Of a stretch of 12,198 bases of DNA, positions 5,900 to 12,198 are shown in pieces. The position numbers and the translations under genes are program-made. How positions within the stretch are numbered: the first letter of the stretch is position 1; each line of letters begins with the position of its first letter. The stretch is from CAZZKF01 sp964654995 (GTDB taxonomy: Bacteria > Pseudomonadota > Alphaproteobacteria > CAZZKF01): positions 1-12,198 of the forward strand of contig CAZZKF010000070.1 in assembly GCA_964654995.1 (NCBI GenBank). Reading direction: 5' to 3'. A model generated the notes under the pieces. That model searched no databases and was not told the DNA's origin. It saw nothing but the letters and a program-made list of their open reading frames with translations.

Positions 5900-7090
5900 A
5901 TGACTGAACCTGCTTACAACGCCTGTACGCCCGCGCCCTATGCCACTCGGCCGGAGGACAGCCGCGGGCGCCTGCATGGCGAGCCGGAAAGCGCGACTCG
6001 CACGGTCTTCCAGCGCGACCGCGATCGAATCATTCACTCCGGCGCCTTTCGCCGGCTCAAATACAAGACCCAGGTGTTCGTGTTTCACGAAGGCGATTAT
6101 TACCGCACCCGGCTGACCCACTCGCTGGAAGTCGCCCAGATCGCCCGTTCGATTGCCCGCACCCTCGGGCTCAACGAGGATCTGGCCGAGGCTCTGGCAC
6201 TGGCCCATGATCTCGGACACACGCCGTTCGGCCATGCCGGTGGCGAAGCCCTGGCCGAAGCCATGGCCGATTACGGCGGTTTCGATCACAACGCCCAGTC
6301 GTTGCGCGTGGTCACCGCGCTCGAGCAGCGCTATGCCGAATTCGACGGCCTCAACCTCACCTGGGAGTGCCTCGAAGGGCTGGTCAAGCACAACGGCCCG
6401 CTGGTCGATGCGCAGGGCCGCGGCGAGGTGCCGGAGACGATTGCCGCCTACAATGCCGGACACGACCTTGAACTGGCCAGCTTTCCGGGGCCGGAAGCGC
6501 AGGTGGCGGCGCTTTCCGACGACATCGCCTACAACAACCACGATATCGACGATGGCCTGCGCGCCGGGCTGTTTACGATAGAGGACCTCGCCGAGGTGCC
6601 GCTGGTCGGGCCGGTGTTTTCGAATGTGCGCGCCCGCTACCCCGATCTCGAACGCTCGCGGCTGATTCACGAAAGCATTCGCCGGCTGATCGATCGCATG
6701 GTCTCGGACCTGGTGGCCGAGACGAGGCGCCGTCTGGCCGAGGCGCGGCCCGGCTCGGCCCGGGATATTCGCGCCCTGGGCGCGCCGGTGGTGGCATTCT
6801 CGGACGAGATGGCGGCCCATGACGCGGCGCTCAAAGGTTTCCTGCGCGATCACATGTACCGCCATTACCGGGTCAATCGCATGGCCTCCAAGGCGCGGCG
6901 CGCGGTGGCCGAGCTGTTCGCGCTGTACATGAGCGAGCCCGACTGCCTGCCGACCGAATGGCGGCGCCCGGCGGAAGCCGCGGACGAGCGTGGACGCGCC
7001 CGGCTGGTGGCCGATTTCATCGCCGGCATGACCGACCGCTTCGCCCTGCTCGAATATGAGCGCCTGTTCGACATCAAAACCATTCTGTGA
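5900..7090 (+). CDS. dgt: Deoxyguanosinetriphosphate triphosphohydrolase-like protein (HD domain)
   Basis: A 396-residue protein of the dGTPase-like family. It hydrolyses dNTPs to nucleoside and tripolyphosphate, so it trims dNTP pools. The N-terminal half has the family blocks SRGRLHGEPESATRTVFQRD (21-40), RIIHSGAFRRLKYKTQVF (43-60) and RTRLTHSLEVAQIARSIA (69-86). The metal-binding HD residues are visible: H74, H103-D104 in LAHDLGHTPFGH, and the distal Asp pair in ALSDDIAYNNHDIDD (about D207-D208). I chose the ATG at 5900 because the APYATRPEDSRGR segment then starts near the family's usual position. An ATG at 5834 would add 22 residues of low-quality, Gly/Arg-rich sequence. It starts the plus-strand run that continues 10 bp later with argS. 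Confidence 0.92.
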   Translation: MTEPAYNACTPAPYATRPEDSRGRLHGEPESATRTVFQRDRDRIIHSGAFRRLKYKTQVFVFHEGDYYRTRLTHSLEVAQIARSIARTLGLNEDLAEALALAHDLGHTPFGHAGGEALAEAMADYGGFDHNAQSLRVVTALEQRYAEFDGLNLTWECLEGLVKHNGPLVDAQGRGEVPETIAAYNAGHDLELASFPGPEAQVAALSDDIAYNNHDIDDGLRAGLFTIEDLAEVPLVGPVFSNVRARYPDLERSRLIHESIRRLIDRMVSDLVAETRRRLAEARPGSARDIRALGAPVVAFSDEMAAHDAALKGFLRDHMYRHYRVNRMASKARRAVAELFALYMSEPDCLPTEWRRPAEAADERGRARLVADFIAGMTDRFALLEYERLFDIKTIL

Positions 7091-7100
7091 TCGGTGCCTG

Positions 7101-8855
7101 ATGAACATTTTTGCCCATTTCCGCGACCTTGTCGTGTCCTGCTTGCGCACACTCGAAGCCGACGGTGTTTTGCCGGCCGGGCTTGACTGTGCCCGGGTAA
7201 CGGTCGAGCCGCCGCGCGAGGCGGCACACGGCGACATCGCCACCAACGCCGCCCTGGTGCTGGGCCGCGCCGCCGGCATGAAGCCGCGTGATCTGGCGGC
7301 CAGGCTTGCGGAGCTCTTGCGACGGGCGGGAGAGATCGCCGAAGTCGAGGTCGCCGGACCCGGTTTCATCAATATCCGGCTGGCGCCCGCATTCGTGCGC
7401 GCCCGGCTGCGCGACGTTCTGGCGGCAGGCCATGATTACGGCAACAGCGACATCGGTGCCGGGCGCAAGGTCAATGTCGAATATGTCTCGGCCAATCCGA
7501 CCGGGCCATTGCACGTCGGCCATTGCCGCGGCGCGGTGTTCGGCGATGCGCTCGCGGCGCTGCTCGAAAAGGCCGGGTTCGAGGTGCTGCGCGAATACTA
7601 TGTCAACGATGCCGGCGCCCAGATCGATGTGCTGGCGCGCTCGGTTCACCTGCGCTACCGCGAGGCGCTGGGCGAGGATATCGGCGAGATCGGCGAGGGC
7701 CTCTATCCCGGCGACTATCTGAAGCCGGTTGGGGCAGCGATCGCGGCACGCGACGGCGACAAATGGCGGGATCGTCCCGAAAGCGACTGGCTTGAGACCT
7801 TTCGCCGGGTGGCGGTAGAGGCAATGATGGAGCGTATCCGCGATGATCTGGCGGCGCTCGGCATCCAACAGGACGTGTTTACCTCGGAGCGCGAATTGCA
7901 TGCCCGCGGCGAGGTCGAGCGCGCACTTGAATTGCTGGAAGCCCGCGGTCTCATCTACACCGGCGTCCTCGAGCCGCCCAAGGGCCAGCTCCCCGAGGAC
8001 TGGGAGCCGCGCCCGCAGACTCTGTTCCGGGCCACCCGGTTCGGCGACGACGTCGACCGGCCGCTGCGCAAGTCGGACGGAAGCTGGACCTATTTCGCCT
8101 CCGACATCGCCTATCATCTCGACAAGTTCGAGCGCGGCTATGCCTCCATGATCGATGTCTGGGGCGCCGATCACGGCGGCTATGTGAAACGCATGAAGGC
8201 GGCGGTGGCGGCACTCACCGAAGGCCGCGGCGAGCTCGACGTGCGGCTGTGCCAGATGGTGCGCCTCTTCCGCGGCGGCGCGCCGGTGAAGATGTCGAAA
8301 CGCGCCGGCCAGTTCGTGACCTTGCGTGATGTCGTCGACGAGGTCGGGCGCGATGTCGTGCGCTTCATCATGCTGACCCGCAGGAACGACGCGCCCCTGG
8401 ATTTCGATTTCGTCCAGGTGATGGAGCAGTCGCGCGACAATCCGGTCTTTTACGTCCAGTATGCACACGCCCGGGCATGTTCGCTGATGCGCAAGGCGGC
8501 GCGCGAGTTGCCGTCCCTGGATCTCGATCCGAAAGCCTTGATGGAAGCCGATCTGGAGCTGTTGAGCGAAGATGGCGAGCTTGATCTGATCCGCACACTC
8601 GCCGGCTGGCCGCGCCAGGTCGAATCGGCAGCCCTGGCGCATGAGCCGCACCGCATCGCCTTTTACCTCTACGACCTTGCATCGCGCTTTCACGTGCTGT
8701 GGAATAAAGGCAATGAAGATCCGCGCCTGCGGTTTATAATCGCCGATGAGCCGGAATTGTCGCGGGCCCGCCTCGCCCTGGTTCAGGGCGTCGCCACGGT
8801 GATCGCTTCGGGCCTTGCAATCATGGGCGTTGTGCCCGTCGAGGAGATGCACTGA
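7101..8855 (+). CDS. argS: Arginyl-tRNA synthetase
   Basis: A 584-residue class I aminoacyl-tRNA synthetase that charges tRNA-Arg in the cytoplasm. The N-terminal additional domain (about 1-110) includes PPREAAHGDIATNAAL and GPGFINIRL, which recognise the tRNA D-arm. The catalytic fold has ANPTGPLHVGHCRGAVFGD, with HVGH at 138-141 as the HIGH motif, and VKMSKRAGQFVTL, with KMSK at 397-400. The anticodon-binding DALR domain covers about 450-584 and includes YVQYAHARACSLMR. The length is normal and all signatures are intact. The ATG at 7101 gives the expected N-terminus; the ribosome site is weak, so translation may be helped by the dgt stop 10 bp upstream. The stop overlaps the next start by one base (TGATG). 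Confidence 0.97.
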   Translation: MNIFAHFRDLVVSCLRTLEADGVLPAGLDCARVTVEPPREAAHGDIATNAALVLGRAAGMKPRDLAARLAELLRRAGEIAEVEVAGPGFINIRLAPAFVRARLRDVLAAGHDYGNSDIGAGRKVNVEYVSANPTGPLHVGHCRGAVFGDALAALLEKAGFEVLREYYVNDAGAQIDVLARSVHLRYREALGEDIGEIGEGLYPGDYLKPVGAAIAARDGDKWRDRPESDWLETFRRVAVEAMMERIRDDLAALGIQQDVFTSERELHARGEVERALELLEARGLIYTGVLEPPKGQLPEDWEPRPQTLFRATRFGDDVDRPLRKSDGSWTYFASDIAYHLDKFERGYASMIDVWGADHGGYVKRMKAAVAALTEGRGELDVRLCQMVRLFRGGAPVKMSKRAGQFVTLRDVVDEVGRDVVRFIMLTRRNDAPLDFDFVQVMEQSRDNPVFYVQYAHARACSLMRKAARELPSLDLDPKALMEADLELLSEDGELDLIRTLAGWPRQVESAALAHEPHRIAFYLYDLASRFHVLWNKGNEDPRLRFIIADEPELSRARLALVQGVATVIASGLAIMGVVPVEEMH

Positions 8856-9577
8856 TGTCTGAGCGCAACGACGACGAAGACAATTCGGGTCTGACCGGAT
8901 GGCTCGGCATCAGCGGTGAAAGCGGCCGCCTGAAATCCTGGATGATTGCGGCGGCGGTGGTCAGCATCGCCCTGTTCACGGCGGTGATCTGGTACGCCTA
9001 CAAGAGCGGCGAGGAGACCCGCAACCCGCCGCCGGTGGTCACCGCCGACGAAAGCCCGGTCAAGGTTCGCCCCGAAGAGCCGGGCGGCGAGCAGGTGGCG
9101 GATCAGGACAAGCTGGTGCTCAACGGCCATGAAGGCGAGGAGGCGGCAACGGAAGACAAGCTGCTGCCGGCAGCGGAAGAACCGGTGGCCCGCGCCCCTG
9201 CCGCCGAGGAAGCCGCGGCCCCGCCGCCCTTGCCGGCAGTCGGCGAGGAGACGGAGGAAGCCCCGGCCGCCGCGCCGGCGGAACCGGCCCCGGAGGCACC
9301 GGCCCTGTCCGGACTGACGGCGGTGGAAGGCGATTATTTGATCCAGCTTGGCGCCTTTGGCAGCCGGGAACGCGCCGAGCGGGCCTGGGGCATTGTGCGC
9401 GACAAGTTCGCGGATGTCGTCGCCGGACTGGATGCCGACATTTTCGCGGTGGATGTGCCGGGCCGCGGCACGCTGTACCGTCTGCGCGCCGGGCCGCTGT
9501 TCGACCGGGCCGAAGCCGACAAGCTGTGCGCGGCACTGAAAGACCGCGGCCAGGGCTGCATCGTTGCCAAACCCTGA
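8855..9577 (+). CDS. SPOR-domain membrane protein
   Basis: A 240-residue bitopic protein. A short cytoplasmic N-terminus (1-27) is followed by one membrane helix (29-48) and an Ala/Pro/Glu-rich periplasmic linker (about 55-155). A SPOR domain at about 159-239 contains the typical YLIQLGAF (161-168) and YRLRAGP (208-214) segments. SPOR domains bind glycan strands stripped of stem peptides, mainly at the division septum. A SPOR protein between argS and nagZ is a recurring alphaproteobacterial arrangement, which ties it to cell-wall remodelling. The linker is biased in composition and is probably disordered. The ATG shares one base with the argS stop. The end overlaps the nagZ start by 14 bp. 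Confidence 0.9.
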   Translation: MSERNDDEDNSGLTGWLGISGESGRLKSWMIAAAVVSIALFTAVIWYAYKSGEETRNPPPVVTADESPVKVRPEEPGGEQVADQDKLVLNGHEGEEAATEDKLLPAAEEPVARAPAAEEAAAPPPLPAVGEETEEAPAAAPAEPAPEAPALSGLTAVEGDYLIQLGAFGSRERAERAWGIVRDKFADVVAGLDADIFAVDVPGRGTLYRLRAGPLFDRAEADKLCAALKDRGQGCIVAKP

Positions 9578-10643
9578 TCCGGAACCGTTCACGGCGATTG
9601 ATCGGGAACTGGCGGACCATGCCGTCCGCCCGGTCATATGCGGCTGTTCGGGTGCCCGCCTGACGCCCGAAGAAGCCCGTTACTTCGAAGCCGCCCAACC
9701 GGCCGGCTTCATCCTGTTTGCCCGCAACTGCCAGACCCCGGATCAGCTGCGCGCCCTGATCGACGAGCTGGTGGCGACGACGGCGCGCACCCATGTTCCC
9801 ATCCTCATCGATCAGGAAGGTGGCCGCGTCGCCCGTCTTGGCCCGCCCCATTGGCGGCGTTATCCGCCGGCCGCGCAGTTTGGTGCCCTGGCCGAGCGGA
9901 ATCCCGGGTCTGCCGAGCGGGCGGTGTGGGCCATGGCCCGTCTGATTGCGGCCGAGCTGGCGGATGTGGGCATCACCGTCGATTGCGCCCCGGTTGTCGA
10001 TCTTGCGCGTCCCGAGGGCCATCAGGTGATCGGTGATCGCGCCTTTTCCCATGATCCGGATATCGTCGCCCGTCTGGGCCGCGCTTTTTGCGACGGCCTG
10101 ATGGCCGGCGGCGTGCTGCCGGTGGTCAAGCACATTCCCGGTCACGGCCGGGCACCCGCTGACAGTCACCAGAGCTGTCCGGTCGTAAACACTCCCCGCG
10201 CCGAGCTGGCAGACAGTGATTTTCATCCCTTTCGGGCGCTCGCCGACATGCCGCTTGCGATGACCGCCCATGTCGTCTATGCCGACATCGACGCCGGGGC
10301 GCCGGCGACCCTGTCGGAGCCGGTCATTGCCGATGTCATTCGCGGTGAGCTTGGCTTTGCGGGCGTGCTGATCTCGGATGATATCGGCATGGGCGCACTC
10401 GAAGGCCCGATCGAGGCACGTGCGCGCGCCGCGCTTGCGGCCGGGTGCGATCTTGTGCTCCATTGCTCCGGCGTGCTGGCCGAGATGGAGGCGCTGGCGG
10501 CGACGTTGGCGCCGATGGAGGAGCTTGCGCGCGCACGGCTGGCTAGGGCCCTGGCCGGGCGGCGCCCGACGCAGCCGGTCGATCCGGAGGAACTGGTGAA
10601 GCAGATGAACGAGGCAGGGAAAGGAACGCCGCCAAATGGGTAA
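9564..10643 (+). CDS. nagZ: Beta-N-acetylhexosaminidase (glycoside hydrolase family 3)
   Basis: A 359-residue cytoplasmic enzyme that removes N-acetylglucosamine from anhydromuropeptides during peptidoglycan recycling. Family motifs are GFILFARNCQTPDQLRAL (48-65), LIDQEGGRVARL (81-92), and the NagZ loop KHIPGHG (189-195) followed by DSH (200-202), which holds the Asp-His catalytic dyad. The nucleophile is D272 in LISDDIGMGAL. No ATG lies in frame near the expected N-terminus. The best start is TTG at 9564 with AGGG (9552-9555) 8 nt upstream, overlapping the SPOR gene by 14 bp. Starts further in, in the segment before RPVICGCSG, are possible only with rarer codons. The 3' end overlaps the next gene by 8 bp. 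In some bacteria NagZ products also signal AmpR-type beta-lactamase induction; nothing here shows that. Confidence 0.94.
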   Translation: MPNPDPEPFTAIDRELADHAVRPVICGCSGARLTPEEARYFEAAQPAGFILFARNCQTPDQLRALIDELVATTARTHVPILIDQEGGRVARLGPPHWRRYPPAAQFGALAERNPGSAERAVWAMARLIAAELADVGITVDCAPVVDLARPEGHQVIGDRAFSHDPDIVARLGRAFCDGLMAGGVLPVVKHIPGHGRAPADSHQSCPVVNTPRAELADSDFHPFRALADMPLAMTAHVVYADIDAGAPATLSEPVIADVIRGELGFAGVLISDDIGMGALEGPIEARARAALAAGCDLVLHCSGVLAEMEALAATLAPMEELARARLARALAGRRPTQPVDPEELVKQMNEAGKGTPPNG

Positions 10644-11483
10644 CGGATTGCCGTGGGTTCTGATTGCCACCTGGGTGTTGCCGCTGATCATCGCGATCAN
10701 NNNNNNNNNNNNNNNNNNNNNNNNNNNNNNNNNNNNNNNNNNNNNNNNNNNNNNNNNNNNNNNNNNNNNNNNNNNNNNNNNNNNNNNNNNNNNNNNNNNG
10801 GATTGCCGTGGGTTCTGATTGCCACCTGGGTGTTGCCGCTGATCATCGCGATCACCTTTCACGAGGCGGCGCACGGTTATGTCGCCTGGCGGCTCGGCGA
10901 TGATACGGCGCATCGCATGGGCCGCGTCAGCTTCAACCCGCTCCGGCATATCGATCTGTTCGGCACCCTCATTCTGCCCGGCATCCTGATCCTCACCCAC
11001 GCCGGCATCGTCTTCGGCTATGCCAAGCCGGTGCCGGTCAATTTTGCCCGGCTGCGCAATCCTCGGCGTGACATGGTGTGGGTGGCGGCGGCCGGACCGG
11101 GCATCAACCTGATCCTCGCCCTGGCCGCCGCAGTATCGTTCTATGGCGCGATTCTGCTCCCCGACTGGATCCAGATATGGGTCTGGCGCAACCTTGATAA
11201 CATGATCCTTATCAATGTGTTGCTGGCGGTCTTTAACATGATTCCTCTGCCGCCGCTGGATGGCGGCCGGGTGGCCGTCGGGCTGCTGCCGCGGGGCCCC
11301 GCCATGGCGCTCGCCCGGCTCGAGCCCTATGGCATGCTGATCCTCATCGCCATCCTGTTTCTGCCGCCCCTGATCGGCAACCTTCTGGGCACGCCGTTCA
11401 GCCTGCTGGCCTGGCTGATTGGGCCGCCGGTGGAGTTCGTGTATAATCTCATTCTTTCCATCGTCGGGCTGGGACGGGGGTGA
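10636..11483 (+). CDS. Site-2 protease family protein (M50B metalloprotease, interrupted by an assembly gap)
   Basis: A small intramembrane zinc metalloprotease of the YwhC-like M50B group. With gap 2 collapsed the gene is 693 bp and encodes 230 residues. The first helix carries the zinc motif HEAAH (24-28). A conserved FNPLRHIDLFGT block follows at 48-59, then GYAKPVPVN at 77-84. Helices lie at about 94-122 and 138-152. The second active-site motif PPLDGGR at 154-160 supplies the third metal ligand (D157). C-terminal helices are at about 180-222. There is no PDZ domain, so it is not RseP. The ATG at 10636 has AAGGA 10 nt upstream and overlaps nagZ by 8 bp; the TGA overlaps the scpA start. 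100 N with identical 55-bp flanks fall just before the HEAAH codons and leave the frame broken as written. The substrate is unknown. Confidence 0.88.
10645..10699 (+). repeat. 55-bp duplicated flank, left of gap 2
   Basis: This stretch, beginning GGATTGCCGTGGG and ending ATCGCGATCA, is identical to 10800-10854 beyond the N run. It encodes the first helix of the site-2 protease and is an assembly duplicate. Confidence 0.93.
10700..10799. other. Assembly gap of exactly 100 N (gap 2)
   Basis: A second 100-N placeholder with an exact 55-bp duplicate on both sides, as in gap 1. Removing 100 N and one 55-bp copy restores one continuous 230-residue frame, so no sequence is likely to be missing. Confidence 0.93.
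10800..10854 (+). repeat. 55-bp duplicated flank, right of gap 2
   Basis: This is the second identical copy of 10645-10699. It continues directly into CCTTTCACGAGGCG, which encodes the zinc-binding HEAAH motif. Confidence 0.93.
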
Positions 11484-12198
11484 CCGTGAATACCGGCAGA
11501 TCGGACAGCGCCGGTTTCTTCGAGGACCCCGCGGGCCAGCAGGGCCGGCCGGGCGGTGCCGAGTCGCTGGTCCTCGACCTCGACGGCTACGAAGGTCCGC
11601 TCGATCTGCTGCTCGATCTGGCGCGCAGCCAGAAAGTCGACCTGACCCGCATATCCATCCTCGATCTGGCCGAGCAGTATCTGGTGTTCATTGCCGAAGC
11701 GCGGCGCCTGCGGCTCGAGCTGGCGGCCGATTATCTGGTCATGGCGGCGTGGCTGGCGTACCTGAAATCACGCCTGCTGCTGCCCGATGCGGAGGATGAG
11801 GAGGAACCCAGCGGCGAGGAAATGGCCGCGCGTCTGGCCTTCCAGCTCCGCCGGCTGGAGGCGATGCGCGAATGTGCGGCGCAGCTGATGTCGCGTGAGC
11901 GCCTCGGTCGCGACGTTTTCGCCCGCGGCCGGCCGGAACCGGTGGCGGTGATCCGCCGCTCGAACTTCGAGGCCTCGCTCTATGATCTTTTGAAGGCCTA
12001 TACGGTCAGCCGCAGCCGCGGGGAAGGCGGCCATCTGCAGATCGAGCGCCCGCCGGTGCTGACCATCGAGGAGGCGTTGCGCCGGCTCGCCTCGCTGATC
12101 GGCACGACGCTCGACTGGGCGCGCCTCGAATCCTTCGTGCCGCCGGCCTTTGCCGACAATGGCGCCGCCCGTTCGGCCCTCGCCAGCACCTTTGCCGC
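11480..12198 (+). CDS. scpA: Segregation and condensation protein A, 3' end outside the window
   Basis: An open frame of 239 codons runs off the right edge. ScpA is the kleisin subunit that bridges SMC heads and works with ScpB in chromosome condensation and segregation. The N-terminal kleisin signature is clear: LDLDGYEGPLDLLLDLAR (about 34-51), then KVDLTRISILDLAEQYLVFI, and ELAADYLVMAAWLAYLKSRLLLP with an acidic stretch after it. The usual C-terminal winged helix is cut off. The first about 30 residues are Gly/Ser-rich and variable, as often in this family. The start is either GTG at 11480, whose GTGA overlaps the protease stop, or GTG at 11486, two codons later; the G-rich stretch upstream does not decide. 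scpB would be expected next, outside the window. Confidence 0.93.
   Translation, partial: MTVNTGRSDSAGFFEDPAGQQGRPGGAESLVLDLDGYEGPLDLLLDLARSQKVDLTRISILDLAEQYLVFIAEARRLRLELAADYLVMAAWLAYLKSRLLLPDAEDEEEPSGEEMAARLAFQLRRLEAMRECAAQLMSRERLGRDVFARGRPEPVAVIRRSNFEASLYDLLKAYTVSRSRGEGGHLQIERPPVLTIEEALRRLASLIGTTLDWARLESFVPPAFADNGAARSALASTFA

Noticed and set aside
5885..7372. A 495-codon minus-strand frame across dgt and the argS start
   Set aside because: It crosses two well-supported genes on the other strand and shows no domain.
7074..8852. A 592-codon open frame antisense to almost all of argS
   Set aside because: Its protein has no recognisable domain and a His/Gln/Arg-rich composition typical of a shadow frame opposite a GC-rich gene. 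argS is certain on the other strand.
1..12198. tRNA, rRNA, CRISPR, insertion sequence, toxin-antitoxin or prophage genes
   Set aside because: No cloverleaf, regular repeat-spacer pattern, transposase motif or phage protein was seen on either strand; the space is nearly all filled by the listed genes.

Overview
The window looks like a chromosomal segment of a high-GC alphaproteobacterium. The argS - SPOR protein - nagZ - (site-2 protease) - scpA run, with dgt and a divergent erpA-xth pair beside it, is a gene order I know from many Alphaproteobacteria. The rquA gene (rhodoquinone synthesis) further suggests a Rhodospirillales-like, facultatively anaerobic organism; this lineage guess is an inference. 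Two runs of exactly 100 N are each flanked by an identical 55-bp duplication. These are scaffolding joins from a draft or metagenome assembly, and collapsing each one restores an intact reading frame.

Layout, left to right. Positions 1-177 are the 3' end of a membrane protein resembling the YhhQ/Vut_1 queuosine-precursor transporters. Positions 304-2664 encode a 786-aa RND/MMPL-type membrane transporter, coupled by an ATGA overlap to a secreted LolA-like protein (2661-3634, interrupted by gap 1). After a 145-bp intergenic region with a candidate FNR-type promoter comes rquA (3780-4520). It converges on xth (exonuclease III, minus strand), and the two stop codons share one CTAG. Behind xth on the minus strand is erpA (A-type Fe-S carrier). 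Between erpA and the divergent dgt (dNTP triphosphohydrolase) lies a perfect 18-bp palindrome overlapping an extended -10 element. dgt, argS, the SPOR protein, nagZ, the site-2 protease (interrupted by gap 2) and scpA (cut by the window end) follow on the plus strand. They are separated by at most 10 bp or overlap, so they are probably one operon.

How the genes fit together. The right half is housekeeping: nucleotide pools (dgt), translation (argS), peptidoglycan binding and recycling (SPOR, nagZ), membrane proteolysis (M50 protease) and chromosome condensation (scpA). The left half is accessory: an envelope RND + LolA-like pair of unknown cargo next to the gene that makes rhodoquinone for low-potential anaerobic respiration. 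FNR/CRP-like sequences lie before both left-hand transcription units and hint at shared oxygen control. I see no tRNA, rRNA, CRISPR array, insertion sequence or prophage gene. The most informative items are rquA with its candidate anaerobic promoter, the erpA/dgt palindrome, and the two assembly artefacts, the first of which creates a false 692-codon fusion frame.
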